Notes: generated by a model not told the origin, from the sequence alone. 64,000 nucleotides of DNA from Halobacillus_B rhizosphaerae (GCF_046719735.1 NZ_JAUTWQ010000001.1:558001-622000), one strand, 5' to 3'; numbered from the stretch's first letter, positions 52,317-61,762 are shown. Program-made: numbers and translations.

Positions 52317-52915
52317 GCAAGCAAGAAAAGTTATGTGCAGTTATTCTTTCAGGAGGCGGTTCTACACGAATGGGAGAAGATAAGTCTCTTCTAACTCTGC
52401 AGGGGCAGCCTGTAATCGTGCGCATCTTTAATGAAATGAGAAAAGTATCGAATCAGTTAGTTGTCAATCAGGAGGGGCCAAGGGCAGAAGAATTAATGGA
52501 AACCGAACATATTGCTGATCTAATTAAGGATTCTGGCCCTTTGGGAGGGCTTCATACGGTGATGAAACAAAGGGAAGAAGAGTGGTTTGTCGTTACTGCC
52601 TGTGATACACCCTTTATTCGTGCGGAGGTATTTGAACAGTTATTACGGTTAAGAAATCCTGACATCGATGCCATTGTACCTTTATACAAAGGGAGGTTTC
52701 AGCCGACATCAGCGGTTTACCATCGCAGGATGCTTCCTTTAATTGAATCCTCGTTAAAAAAAGGGGAGCGCAAGGTTAAAATGGTGCTGGACCAGGTTCG
52801 TACCCTATATCCAGAAAGTTTTTCCGGCATTGAAGAAGATGCGCTTTCTGCTCATTTTTTTAACATGAATACACCGGAGGATTACTTGAAGGCTGTAGAG
52901 TTGGCAAAAAAATAG
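52313..52915 (+). CDS. mobA: Molybdenum cofactor guanylyltransferase
   Basis: Attaches GMP to molybdopterin to make the bis- or mono-guanine dinucleotide cofactor. The 200-residue protein opens with AVILSGGGSTRMGEDKSLLTL (GTP-binding loop with R-x-G-x-D-K), then VVTACDTPFI (metal Asp), and ends FFNMNTPEDYLKA. The start ATG overlaps the dfrA stop as ATGA. The other cofactor genes are not in the window. The tat genes lie 98 bases downstream, which may be meaningful because molybdoenzymes are common Tat substrates. Confidence 0.93.
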   Translation: MSKQEKLCAVILSGGGSTRMGEDKSLLTLQGQPVIVRIFNEMRKVSNQLVVNQEGPRAEELMETEHIADLIKDSGPLGGLHTVMKQREEEWFVVTACDTPFIRAEVFEQLLRLRNPDIDAIVPLYKGRFQPTSAVYHRRMLPLIESSLKKGERKVKMVLDQVRTLYPESFSGIEEDALSAHFFNMNTPEDYLKAVELAKK

Positions 52916-53013
52916 CAGAGCAGCAAGACAATTAAGCCTTTACATGATATGATGAAAATAATAACAGAAATGTAATCCAACATGATTTTATTTTAAAAAA
53001 GGCGGTGAATTCT

Positions 53014-53229
53014 ATGCTCTCAAGTATAGGAATCCCGGGTCTTATTTTAATTCTTGTGATTGCCCTGGTGGTCTTTGGACCGAAAAAACTCCCTGAGATT
53101 GGAAAAGCAACAGGACAAACCTTAAAAGAATTTAAAAAGTCGGCTCGAGACTTAACAGGTGATGTAACGGAAAATTTCTCCGAAGCGAAGAAAGCTTTTG
53201 AACCTGAGGATAAATCTAAGCAAAAATAA
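53014..53229 (+). CDS. tatA: Twin-arginine translocase subunit TatA (copy 1)
   Basis: Pore-forming subunit of the Tat system that exports folded proteins. The 71-residue protein has an N-terminal membrane segment (GIPGLILILVIALVVFGP), the FGPKKLPEIGKATG hinge and amphipathic helix, and a charged tail. ATG 53014 follows AAAGGCGGTG; the in-frame GTG at 53005 is within the ribosome site. A second, very similar gene follows 23 bases downstream, then tatC. Confidence 0.93.
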   Translation: MLSSIGIPGLILILVIALVVFGPKKLPEIGKATGQTLKEFKKSARDLTGDVTENFSEAKKAFEPEDKSKQK

Positions 53230-53252
53230 GCTTGTTATTGGAGTGGTGAAAA

Positions 53253-53447
53253 ATGTTATCCAATATTGGAGTGCCTGGTCTTATTTTGATTCTGATCATT
53301 GCTCTTGTTATTTTTGGACCGTCAAAACTTCCAGAGATCGGGAAGGCTTTTGGCAGCTCGCTGAAAGAGTTTAAAAAGGCCACCGGTGAACTCATGTCCG
53401 ACAATGATAAAGATACCAAAGATGAAAATAAGGACAAGCATGTATAA
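53253..53447 (+). CDS. tatA: Twin-arginine translocase subunit TatA (copy 2)
   Basis: A 64-residue second TatA. The first ~45 residues are nearly the same as copy 1 (GVPGLILILIIALVIFGPSKLPEIGKAFG), so the two arose by tandem duplication. The tail differs and is strongly charged with Asp and Lys (DNDKDTKDENKDKHV). GGAGTGGTG precedes ATG 53253. B. subtilis also has several TatA proteins but not in this tandem form next to one tatC, as far as I recall. The two may have different partners or levels (inference). Confidence 0.93.
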   Translation: MLSNIGVPGLILILIIALVIFGPSKLPEIGKAFGSSLKEFKKATGELMSDNDKDTKDENKDKHV

Positions 53448-53528
53448 CAAGTAAACGCTGAAGGTGTAAGGGTTTCTCCCTTGCATTTTCTTTATGTCAG
53501 GCAAACGTCAGCCTGGAGGTGAATAGGT

Positions 53529-54278
53529 ATGCCGGATCAAAATTTGAGTGCAGACATAGAAATGAATGTAACCGACCATTTAAGTGAACTGAGAAGACGA
53601 ATTATTTGGACATTGGCTGCATTTATTGCTTTTTTTATCGTGGGATTTGTTTATTATAGAGACATTTATTACTTTTTTGTAGACGATTTACCCTTTAATT
53701 TACACGTTACAAGCCCTGGAGAAATCATCTGGATTTATTTCACAATGGCAACCATCGTTGCCGTTGTAGGAACGCTGCCTGTATTGTGTTTACAAGTCTG
53801 GCTGTTTGTTAAGCCAGCACTAACTTCTAAAGAACAGAAGGTTTCCTTATCCTATATTCCGGCGATTTTTCTATTGTTTCTAGCGGGTTTGACATTTGGT
53901 TATCTCGTATTTATTAAACTTATTCTTCCTTTTCTGCTTTCGTTAAACCAAGGAATGTTTACGGAAATATTTACGGTAGACCGTTATTTTAAATTTCTGT
54001 TTCGGGTGACCATTCCATTTGCAGTAATATTTGAAATTCCTATTATTACGATGTTTCTAACAAGCCTGGGTATAGTGAATCCAGTTTTTCTTGTAAAAGT
54101 TAGAAAGTATGCCTACTTTGTGCTGATCATCATCGGGACGATTATTTCTCCTCCTGATTTTGTCTTGCAGCTAGTAGTAGCAGTGCCGCTAATTGTACTG
54201 TATGAAATTAGTATTTTGCTTTCGCGTGTAGTGTACCGGAATAAAATAAAAAAACATAGTGAATTCATGGACGACTAA
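53529..54278 (+). CDS. tatC: Twin-arginine translocase subunit TatC
   Basis: Receptor for twin-arginine signal peptides, with six membrane spans in 249 residues. The conserved N-terminal HLSELRRRIIW lies just before the first span, and FVKPALTSKEQK in the first cytoplasmic loop and the Phe/Pro-rich parts downstream are as expected. TGGAGGT precedes ATG 53529. A small hairpin lies between it and the second tatA (53466-53482, GTAAGGG/CCCTTGC), which could lower tatC expression relative to tatA. Confidence 0.94.
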   Translation: MPDQNLSADIEMNVTDHLSELRRRIIWTLAAFIAFFIVGFVYYRDIYYFFVDDLPFNLHVTSPGEIIWIYFTMATIVAVVGTLPVLCLQVWLFVKPALTSKEQKVSLSYIPAIFLLFLAGLTFGYLVFIKLILPFLLSLNQGMFTEIFTVDRYFKFLFRVTIPFAVIFEIPIITMFLTSLGIVNPVFLVKVRKYAYFVLIIIGTIISPPDFVLQLVVAVPLIVLYEISILLSRVVYRNKIKKHSEFMDD

Positions 54279-54280
54279 AG

Positions 54281-54307
54281 GAATCCTCTCCTGAGGATTC
54301 TTTTTTC
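54281..54307 (+). terminator. Terminator after tatC
   Basis: GAATCCTC pairs perfectly with GAGGATTC around TCCT, followed by six T. Confidence 0.9.
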
Positions 54308-54388
54308 TCGTATTCCCGTATTGAAAGTTTTGATTAATCTTTTAATCCATGGTAAAAAGAAGTCACATTAACTAGGGGGAACATGCAA

Positions 54389-54610
54389 ATGAGATCATTT
54401 TATCATTACATGATGCGGTATCGAGGGAATAAGCAGCAGGACGGTGCTAAGAAGTTAGCAGATTGGATGTTTGAGGACCATAGTTTTCCTAAACAGGCAA
54501 AAACCTATAACGAAATCAGCAGTTATCTGGAATGGAATATTCCATTTACCAATGCCTTATCTGTGTTTGATCAGCTTTATGATGCCTATGAGATTGAAGA
54601 AAATGACTAA
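54389..54610 (+). CDS. yozE: YozE family protein (UPF0346)
   Basis: A 73-residue helical protein of the YozE family, of unknown function with a SAM-like fold. MRSFYHYMMRYRG, FEDHSFPKQAKTYNEISSYLE and the C-terminal VFDQLYDAYE match the family. ATG 54389 lies 8 bases after GGGGGA and fits the usual N-terminus; an ATG at 54383 is too close to the ribosome site. sbcD follows 31 bases on. Confidence 0.92.
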   Translation: MRSFYHYMMRYRGNKQQDGAKKLADWMFEDHSFPKQAKTYNEISSYLEWNIPFTNALSVFDQLYDAYEIEEND

Positions 54611-54641
54611 GGATGTTTAATTACCGTATAGGGGGATCATT

Positions 54642-55796
54642 ATGAGAATATTACATACAGCTGACTGGCACTTAGGCAAGATCGTTAACTTTGTCCATAT
54701 GACAGAAGATCAGCGTTACATTTTGGAGCAATTGATTGAGATTGTAAAGGAGCAGCAGCCTGATGCATTGATCATAGCGGGCGATTTATATGATCGTTCC
54801 ATTCCTCCTAAAGAGGCAGTGGACTTACTAAACCAGGTCCTCACTACACTTATTAATGAACTGAATATTCCTGTTCTCGCTATTTCTGGTAATCATGACA
54901 GCCCGGACCGATTAGAATTTGGTTCTCGTTTGTTTCGCAAGCAGGGGCTTTATTTAGATACTAAACTACTAACAGAGCGCGAACCGGTTACGCTTCAGGA
55001 TGAATTCGGACCTGTTCATTTTCATTTAATTCCTTATTTAGAGCCCGCAGAGGCTGCTTATGTGCTTGCCGATGACTCTATTAAAACTCATCAACAGGCA
55101 GCAGAAGCACTTGTAGAGGATATTAAGCTTCGGTTTAATATGGATGAGCGGCATGTCTGGGTAGGCCATTCTTTCCTCGCAGGGGGCATGGAATCTGAGT
55201 CTGAAGAGCGGCTGTCAATGATTGGCGGCAGTCCGTATGTGCATGCTCATCTGTTTCAAGACTTTTCCTACGTAGCGCTTGGCCATTTGCATCAACCTCA
55301 GCAAGTAACGCAAGCGTCCATTCGCTACAGTGGTTCGATATTAAAATATTCGTTCTCAGAAGCGAATCATAATAAATCGGTAACCATGGTTGAGCTTGAT
55401 GACGGGGGAATGAATTCATTTGAGAAAATTCCTCTGAAACCGATCCGCGATTTCGAAGTCATCGAAGGTTATTTTGAAGATTTACTACTTGGAAATGCCG
55501 CCGAAGACCTCAGAAATTATTTGCATATTCGACTGCTGGACGATGGGCAGCTTATTGATCCAATGGGGAAATTAAGAAAAGTTTATCCTAATATCCTTCA
55601 TCTGGAGCGAAAACGCATGACTGGTGAGAATCAGTTTGAAAACCTTGAGAAAGTTCAGAAACGACAGCGTATGTCTCATGCCGATTTATTCAATTTATTT
55701 TATGAAGAACTCAAAGGGGATACGATGCCCGAAGAACGCCGGCAAATGGTGACCCAGGCTATAGAAAAATTAAAAGAATCAGAAAGGGGACGTTGA
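54642..55796 (+). CDS. sbcD: SbcD exonuclease subunit (Mre11-like)
   Basis: Nuclease partner of SbcC; the complex opens hairpins and trims DNA ends. The 384-residue protein has the calcineurin-like phosphoesterase motifs in order: LHTADWHLGKIV, IIAGDLYDRSIP, ISGNHDSPDRL, WVGHSFLAGG and VALGHLHQPQQV. Capping domain to the C-terminus. AGGGGGA precedes ATG 54642. It is separated by one base from sbcC. Confidence 0.96.
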   Translation: MRILHTADWHLGKIVNFVHMTEDQRYILEQLIEIVKEQQPDALIIAGDLYDRSIPPKEAVDLLNQVLTTLINELNIPVLAISGNHDSPDRLEFGSRLFRKQGLYLDTKLLTEREPVTLQDEFGPVHFHLIPYLEPAEAAYVLADDSIKTHQQAAEALVEDIKLRFNMDERHVWVGHSFLAGGMESESEERLSMIGGSPYVHAHLFQDFSYVALGHLHQPQQVTQASIRYSGSILKYSFSEANHNKSVTMVELDDGGMNSFEKIPLKPIRDFEVIEGYFEDLLLGNAAEDLRNYLHIRLLDDGQLIDPMGKLRKVYPNILHLERKRMTGENQFENLEKVQKRQRMSHADLFNLFYEELKGDTMPEERRQMVTQAIEKLKESERGR

Positions 55797-55797
55797 A

Positions 55798-58700
55798 TTG
55801 AGAGCTCTGACGTTAACAATGCATGCTTTCGGTCCCTATAAGACGAAGCAGACGATTGATTTTTCATATCTTGGAGATGAATCTATTTTCTTAATTTCCG
55901 GCCCAACAGGAGCAGGTAAGACAACCATTTTCGATGCGATGAGTTTTGCTCTCTATGGCAGAGCAAGCGGAAGCGACCGTGACCAGGAGTCCTTGAGGAG
56001 CCATTTTGCAAATCCCGGCGACCCTACGGCGGTGGAGTTTACATTTCAGCTTCGTGGAAAAAGCTACCGCGTCGTTCGTATGCCTAAACAGTGGAAGCCG
56101 AAAGAACGCGGGGAAGGATTTAAAGAAGAACCGGCAAGGGCAGAAATCTATTTGCAGCAGCCAGCGGGGGAAAAACTGGTTGCTTCCAAAATTAAAGAAG
56201 TTAATGAGAGTATTGAAGAATTATTAGGACTGGATTATGAACAGTTTAGAAAGATGATTATGATTCCTCAGGGAGAGTTTCGTAAACTAATTTCAGAAAA
56301 TAGTAAAGAACGAGAAGAGATCCTTCAACGAATATTTCGCACCCAGTTTTATTCAGACATCACTGATTATTTGAAGCAGGAGTCTAAAACTTTAAAGACG
56401 CAAATTGAGCAATTTCAATGGAAAATTGAGCAGGCAGTGAATAAGATCCATTGGGATGAAGAACATGAGGTCGAGCTTGATGCGAATCCAGAGGATATTC
56501 AGCGAGCGCTGAAAGTACGGATGAATAAACAAGCTAATGAAAAGGAAAAGGCAGTAGAAATTCTTCAGAAGAGCACTAATGAGGTTGAAAAAGCTCAAGC
56601 GCAATTTCACGAAGGTAAAAGAATTCTGGATCTTTTTAATGAATTAGAATCATTAAAACAAGAAAAGGTCACTTTGAAAGAAGAAGAGAAAGAAATAAAC
56701 CAGCTGAACGATCAGCTGAAATGGGCACAGCGAGCCGCGGAAGTTGTTCCGTATGAGCGGCAGTGGCGTGATAGGCAGAAGGAATGGGAGAAAACTAAGT
56801 CAGAACAGCAGAACAGAGAGCAAGAAAGAAAGAAAAAAGCTGAACAGCTTGCCGAGTTAAAAACCAACTATCAAAAAGAGGAATCAAGAGAAACAGAAAG
56901 AAATCAGTTAAAAGAGAATTGGACAAGGAAACTCAAAGAAAAAGAGCACCTTGAAGAATACATCCAGCTTGAACACCATTACTCTTCTATTAATAAACAA
57001 ATCGCCAATAAAAAGGAAGAGTTAAAACACCAGAAGAGTGAGCTGAAGGATAGAGAGAATGATATAGAAAAGCTACAAAAGTTTGTAAGGAACAATCAAG
57101 AAGCGTCCAATAATAAACTTAAGCTTGAACACCAGTTGGATCGGGAAGCGAAGCAGAAACAGGATCTGCACAGATTGCAGAAAGAGTGGGACCAATTAAA
57201 ACAGCTGCGGACAAAGTACCAAGCGTTTCACCATGAGTTTAAGCAGGTGGAAAAGGATTATGAGCAATCGAAGCAAAGGTACGAAGCAGCTGTTGATGAA
57301 ATGACGAAACATCACGCTTACAGCATAGCTGCAGACTTAAAAGATGATGATGCCTGCCCGGTCTGTGGCTCGGTTCACCATCCTTCTCTGGCAAAGAGGC
57401 CAGAGGGATCTGTGAGTGCCCAAGATCTTGAACAACTAAAGCAAAGATTCAAACAAAGGGAAGCAATTCACCTTGAGTTTCAGACAAAAGCGGTAGATGT
57501 AAAGTCCGCTGGAGAATCTCAGCGTCAGCTTACAGATTCTCTCAAAAAAGACTTAGAAAATCTGGTGCCTGAACTATCAGATGAATCAATCAAGGAAGCT
57601 TTTCAAAGAGTTGAAAGATCTATGAGTAAAATACTTCAGGACTTAAAGGATTCTGCTAACAAGGTTAAAGAAGTAGAAAGAGCGGCTCAAGATTTAGAAA
57701 AAATGGAGCGAAAGTTTAAGAGCTTAACAGTCAATCTGGAGCAGTCTAACGAACAAGTCAATGAACTGGCGCAACTATCTACTAAACTACAGACCCAGAT
57801 GGAGAGTCTTGAACAAACGTATTCCTTTGAAACGAAGGATATTACCAAGTTAGACCAATCGATCGATGCTATAAAGAAGGAATACCAGCAGCAAGTATCT
57901 TTTTGGGAGAAATTGAAAGAGGACTATTTTCATTTAAGAGATCAGGTTCAGCAGTTAAATGCTGCCGATCAAGAAGGCAGTAAATTTCTTGAAAACCTCG
58001 CATTAGCGGTAGAGGAGAAAGAAGAGCTTTTCCATGAAACGCTGGCTCAATATTCTTTTCAAACCGTTGAATTGTATCATCGTGCCATCCTTTCGAGAGA
58101 AGAGCAAGAGAAGATAAGTGAGAGAATTGAAAAATTCCAGCAGAGAACAGCGATCGTCAATGATTCTCTCCATAAACTGGACCTTAGACTTAAAGGGGTA
58201 GAACCGCCCAACCTGGCTGGATTAGAAGAAAATCTTCAGAAGATGAATGAGGAGCAGAAACAGCAGCAGGAGCGGGTGAATCGACTGGAGATAGAATGGC
58301 AGACAAATAAAGAGATTCATAATCAAATAACTGAGCTCTTAAATGAACAGGGGAACTTAGCTAAGCAATATTATGATATTGCAGAGTTAGCTCAGCTGGC
58401 AAAAGGCGACAACCATTTGAGGCTGTCTCTGGAAAGGTATGTGTTAGCCTCCTTCCTGGATGAAATCCTGATGCAGGCAAATCTCCGCTTAGATCAAATG
58501 TCTGATCACCGTTATCAGTTACAAAGAAGTAATGAAATTGCTAAAAGAGGAGCACAGAGCGGATTGGACTTAGAAGTGCTCGATCATCATACCGGGCAAA
58601 ACAGATCAGTAAGAACACTTTCCGGGGGAGAAGGGTTCAAGGCATCCTTGAGTCTTGCCCTAGGAATGGCGGATGTAGTTCAGTCTCATGCAGGCGGTGT

Positions 58701-58911
58701 ACAGCTGGATACATTATTTATTGATGAAGGATTTGGTTCCTTAGATGAAATCTCCCTAGAGCAGGCGATTGACTGCCTAAGGAGCTTGCAGGATGGCAAC
58801 CGTATGCTCGGAATTATTTCCCACGTTGCACAGCTAAAAGAAGAAATTCCAGCGAAATTACAAATTAATACAGGACCTGAGGGTTCTACTGTCGAATTTA
58901 TATTTCAGTAA
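55798..58911 (+). CDS. sbcC: SbcC ATPase subunit (Rad50-like)
   Basis: SMC-like ATPase of 1037 residues that tethers DNA ends with SbcD. Walker A is GPTGAGKTTIFDA (about 37-49); the arms are two very long coiled coils rich in Glu, Lys and Gln; between them the zinc hook CPVC uses Cys520 and Cys523. The C-terminal ATPase half has RTLSGGEGFKASLSLAL (signature) and LFIDEGFGSLD (Walker B). The start is TTG 55798 with AAAGGGGA upstream, one base after the sbcD stop. Confidence 0.96.
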   Translation: MRALTLTMHAFGPYKTKQTIDFSYLGDESIFLISGPTGAGKTTIFDAMSFALYGRASGSDRDQESLRSHFANPGDPTAVEFTFQLRGKSYRVVRMPKQWKPKERGEGFKEEPARAEIYLQQPAGEKLVASKIKEVNESIEELLGLDYEQFRKMIMIPQGEFRKLISENSKEREEILQRIFRTQFYSDITDYLKQESKTLKTQIEQFQWKIEQAVNKIHWDEEHEVELDANPEDIQRALKVRMNKQANEKEKAVEILQKSTNEVEKAQAQFHEGKRILDLFNELESLKQEKVTLKEEEKEINQLNDQLKWAQRAAEVVPYERQWRDRQKEWEKTKSEQQNREQERKKKAEQLAELKTNYQKEESRETERNQLKENWTRKLKEKEHLEEYIQLEHHYSSINKQIANKKEELKHQKSELKDRENDIEKLQKFVRNNQEASNNKLKLEHQLDREAKQKQDLHRLQKEWDQLKQLRTKYQAFHHEFKQVEKDYEQSKQRYEAAVDEMTKHHAYSIAADLKDDDACPVCGSVHHPSLAKRPEGSVSAQDLEQLKQRFKQREAIHLEFQTKAVDVKSAGESQRQLTDSLKKDLENLVPELSDESIKEAFQRVERSMSKILQDLKDSANKVKEVERAAQDLEKMERKFKSLTVNLEQSNEQVNELAQLSTKLQTQMESLEQTYSFETKDITKLDQSIDAIKKEYQQQVSFWEKLKEDYFHLRDQVQQLNAADQEGSKFLENLALAVEEKEELFHETLAQYSFQTVELYHRAILSREEQEKISERIEKFQQRTAIVNDSLHKLDLRLKGVEPPNLAGLEENLQKMNEEQKQQQERVNRLEIEWQTNKEIHNQITELLNEQGNLAKQYYDIAELAQLAKGDNHLRLSLERYVLASFLDEILMQANLRLDQMSDHRYQLQRSNEIAKRGAQSGLDLEVLDHHTGQNRSVRTLSGGEGFKASLSLALGMADVVQSHAGGVQLDTLFIDEGFGSLDEISLEQAIDCLRSLQDGNRMLGIISHVAQLKEEIPAKLQINTGPEGSTVEFIFQ

Positions 58912-58932
58912 AACAAGAGGAGGCCGCTAGAG

Positions 58933-59181
58933 ATGTCCACACCTTTATCGATGGAATGGTTATTAATCACTGAAGGCAAAGAACGTCGTGTTGATGCAGA
59001 CGACAATCTGTTTGAAATATCATTTCCCGGCTATAAGATTTTTCCAATGAATGAACCTCTGGAAATAAGAAGACATATAAAGTCAGATCAGATTGGTGCA
59101 GGAATAATTGAAGAAGTCATCTTGAAAAATAATACAACCATCTGTAAATACCGATTAGTTTCTTTATATTCAGTCAATTAA
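58933..59181 (+). CDS. DUF2584 family protein
   Basis: An 82-residue soluble protein of unknown function. The stretches LITEGKERRV, NLFEISFPGYKIFPMNEPLEIRR in overlapping pieces and the C-terminal YRLVSLYSVN match what I recall of the DUF2584 family found in Bacillaceae (typical end LVSLNSVN). GAGGAGG precedes ATG 58933, 21 bases after sbcC. It is probably co-transcribed with sbcDC. Confidence 0.8.
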   Translation: MSTPLSMEWLLITEGKERRVDADDNLFEISFPGYKIFPMNEPLEIRRHIKSDQIGAGIIEEVILKNNTTICKYRLVSLYSVN

Positions 59182-59277
59182 CGACACAACTATTAAAGGG
59201 TATTGTCGGATACTGCGCTTGCCCGGGAAATATTCTGATGATTTTCCTGTTATTAACTTAGACAAAGGAGTTTATTT

Positions 59278-59961
59278 GTGGAAATTTTAGAAAACGACTG
59301 GGGCCTACTTCTGGAAAATGAGTTTAAGCAGCCTTACTATCAGGAGCTGAGAGAACAGTTAAAAAGAGAGTATCAGAAGACTACAGTTTATCCAGACATG
59401 TACGATATTTTTTCTGCTTTAAAAGAAACCTCTTATCAAGGTACAAATGTCGTGATATTAGGTCAGGATCCTTACCATGGTCCTGAACAGGCTCATGGTT
59501 TAAGCTTCTCTGTGCAGCCGCACGTGGCAATTCCTCCGTCTTTAAGAAATATTTATAAAGAGTTAGAGGAAGATTTAGGTATTACTCCACCTAATCACGG
59601 ATACTTAGTTCCATGGGCTCGGCAGGGTGTGTTGTTGCTAAACAATGTATTAACCGTGCGAGCTCATGAAGCACATTCTCATCAAGGGCTGGGCTGGGAA
59701 CGATTTACCGACCGTGTCATTGACTTGTTAAATCATAGGGAAGAGCCGGTAGTGTTTATCCTCTGGGGTAGACATGCTCAGAAGAAAGCCTCTTCCGTTG
59801 ATGCGAACAAGCATAAAGTCATCTCATCGGTCCATCCGAGTCCTTTAGCTGCTCACAGAGGTTTCTTTGGGAGCCGTCCTTTTTCGCAGGCGAACCGTTT
59901 TTTAGAAGCTCATGGACGCCCGACTATCGATTGGTCACTTCCTGATCGATCTTCCCTCTAA
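59278..59961 (+). CDS. ung: Uracil-DNA glycosylase
   Basis: Removes uracil from DNA in base excision repair. The 227-residue family 1 enzyme has the water-activating Asp64 in ILGQDPYHGPEQAHGLSFSV, LLNNVLTVR, and VHPSPLAAHRGFFGSRPF (leucine-loop analogue). The start is GTG 59278, after AAAGGAG. It is monocistronic or read with the upstream DUF2584 gene, 96 bases away. Confidence 0.97.
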   Translation: MEILENDWGLLLENEFKQPYYQELREQLKREYQKTTVYPDMYDIFSALKETSYQGTNVVILGQDPYHGPEQAHGLSFSVQPHVAIPPSLRNIYKELEEDLGITPPNHGYLVPWARQGVLLLNNVLTVRAHEAHSHQGLGWERFTDRVIDLLNHREEPVVFILWGRHAQKKASSVDANKHKVISSVHPSPLAAHRGFFGSRPFSQANRFLEAHGRPTIDWSLPDRSSL

Positions 59962-60027
59962 AAGCCCAAACCAGTTCAAGGATCAGGGCATATGCTACAC
60001 TAATTCAAATTTACGGAGGGGTTATGT

Positions 60028-60543
60028 ATGTTCCCGACAGGTCAGTCACCGTTCCCTCCCATGGGTGGTATGTTCCCTGGATTTCAACAAGCTGCAGCAC
60101 CAGCACCACAAGGAATCATGAAGTTTATTGCTCCCTTTTTAAATAGAGGTGCAGCAGGGGCAGCAGGTTCTGGTATGGGTATCCCCGGCATGGGCGTACC
60201 TGGATTCGGCGCAGCAGGATATGGTGCTCAAGCTCTAGGAGCCAGCCAAGCGGCAGGGGCAGGAGGAGCCGGTTGGCTGGGTCATATGCAAACGGCACTA
60301 AAAGCTGTGCAGACCGCAGCACCTATGGTTCAGCAGTACGGTCCCATGGTAAAAAATATTCCAGCAATGATTAATATGATGAAGCTGATGAATTCTTCAG
60401 ATGATGAAGAAACAGAAGAAGAAACTAAGCCAAAAAGTAAGAAAAGACAAGATGAATCGATTGATTTCGAAGAATCTGTTGAAGCTGAAAACTCTTCTAT
60501 GAAGCGGCGTCAAGGTACATCACAGCCTAAACTCTATATTTAG
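60028..60543 (+). CDS. yqfQ: YqfQ/VrrA-like protein
   Basis: A 171-residue low-complexity protein. The N-terminal half is rich in Gly, Ala, Pro and Met (FPPMGGMFPGF, GSGMGIPGMGVPGF, AQALGASQAAGAGGAG). A short helical domain follows, with TAAPMVQQYGPMVKNIPAMINM, and then a charged tail of Glu, Lys and Ser. The MVQQYGPMVKNIP segment is the recognisable part of the YqfQ/VrrA family of Bacillaceae; its function is unknown. GGAGGGG precedes the ATG. Its 3' end overlaps a terminator hairpin. Confidence 0.8.
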   Translation: MFPTGQSPFPPMGGMFPGFQQAAAPAPQGIMKFIAPFLNRGAAGAAGSGMGIPGMGVPGFGAAGYGAQALGASQAAGAGGAGWLGHMQTALKAVQTAAPMVQQYGPMVKNIPAMINMMKLMNSSDDEETEEETKPKSKKRQDESIDFEESVEAENSSMKRRQGTSQPKLYI

Positions 60544-60569
60544 GCTGTGCATGTGGCTTGATTTTTTTT
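60521..60569 (+). terminator. Terminator overlapping the yqfQ 3' end
   Basis: CACAGCCTAAA pairs perfectly with TTTAGGCTGTG, and a run of eight T follows after a short gap. The yqfQ stop codon is within the right arm. Confidence 0.7.
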
Positions 60570-60634
60570 GTTCTATTCGCAAAAATAAGAGGAAGCATAT
60601 TGAAAAAGTTTACCTACTATTGGAGGTTTTTCAC

Positions 60635-61597
60635 ATGAATAGACAACTACAAACTGCCACATTTGCTGGAGGCTGTTTCTGGTGTATGGTAGAACCATTT
60701 GATGAGCGGCCAGGGATTGAATCCATCACCTCTGGATATACGGGCGGACACACGGAAAACCCTACCTATATGCAAGTGATTACGGAGACGACCGGCCATA
60801 AAGAAGCCGTTCAGATTATTTATGATCCTGAGATTTTTCCTTATGAACGTTTAGTAGAATTATTTTGGAAACAAATTGATCCCACAGATGCAGGCGGTCA
60901 GTTTGCAGATCGTGGCGAATCTTATTCAACTGCCATTTATTACCACAATGAAGAGCAAAGACAGGTGGCGGAAGAAAGTAAACGTCAAATTGAACAATCC
61001 GGTTTCTTTAAGGATCCGATTGTAACAGAAATTCTGCCTGCCAAAACGTTTTATCCAGCAGAGGACAAGCACCAGGATTATTATAAGAATCACAGCTATC
61101 ACTATAAGCGGTACAAGCGCGGTTCTGGCCGGGCAGGATTTATAAAGGACCACTGGGGCTTTAAGAAGAATGAAGAGGAATTAAAGCAAAGACTATCTGA
61201 TATTCAATATAAGGTTACCCAGGAAAATGCAACAGAGCGGCCGTTTCAAAATGAATATCATGATCATGATGAAGAAGGGATTTATGTAGATATTGTTTCG
61301 AAAGAACCCTTGTTTAGTTCCCAGGATAAATATGATGCGGGTTGTGGATGGCCAAGCTTTACTAAACCTATTGAGAAACAGCAAGTCCAGGAGCAAACCG
61401 ATGCTACGCATGGAATGATCCGTACAGAAGTGAGAAGCGGGGAGGCAGATTCCCATTTAGGCCACGTGTTTGAGGATGGTCCAAAAGATCAGGGCGGGCT
61501 GAGGTATTGCATTAACTCTGCTGCTCTGCAGTTTATACCCAAAGACCAAATGGAACAGGAAGGCTATGGATATTTACTTCACCTTTTTAAGAAATAA
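60635..61597 (+). CDS. msrAB: Fused methionine sulfoxide reductase MsrA-MsrB
   Basis: Repairs both diastereomers of oxidised methionine. Of 320 residues, the first ~155 are MsrA with catalytic Cys14 in TFAGGCFWCM and GYTGGHTENPTY. The remainder is MsrB with YDAGCGWPSFTKP, GEADSHLGHVFEDGP and catalytic Cys292 in GGLRYCINSAAL. The MsrB part lacks the CxxC zinc pairs seen in many homologues. ATG 60635 follows TTGGAGGT; the open frame extends upstream but has no good start. In B. subtilis msrA and msrB are separate genes. It is cytoplasmic, lacking a signal. Confidence 0.95.
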   Translation: MNRQLQTATFAGGCFWCMVEPFDERPGIESITSGYTGGHTENPTYMQVITETTGHKEAVQIIYDPEIFPYERLVELFWKQIDPTDAGGQFADRGESYSTAIYYHNEEQRQVAEESKRQIEQSGFFKDPIVTEILPAKTFYPAEDKHQDYYKNHSYHYKRYKRGSGRAGFIKDHWGFKKNEEELKQRLSDIQYKVTQENATERPFQNEYHDHDEEGIYVDIVSKEPLFSSQDKYDAGCGWPSFTKPIEKQQVQEQTDATHGMIRTEVRSGEADSHLGHVFEDGPKDQGGLRYCINSAALQFIPKDQMEQEGYGYLLHLFKK

Positions 61598-61727
61598 TTT
61601 ACAAGTAATCCCTATGGGTAAAAGGGAGATGATTCCTCGCTTTTCTGATAATAGGAATTTCTAAAGGTTCAATTATTTCCCAACGTCAAGAGGGCGAGGT
61701 TTATAGAAACTAAATGCAATTACAGAT

Positions 61728-61762
61728 ACCGACTCTTTCATTTCAAAGGGTCGGTTTTCTTT
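61728..61762 (+). terminator. Terminator after msrAB
   Basis: ACCGACTCTTT pairs with AAAGGGTCGGT (one G-T pair), followed by a T-rich tail, about 130 bases after the stop codon. Confidence 0.8.
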
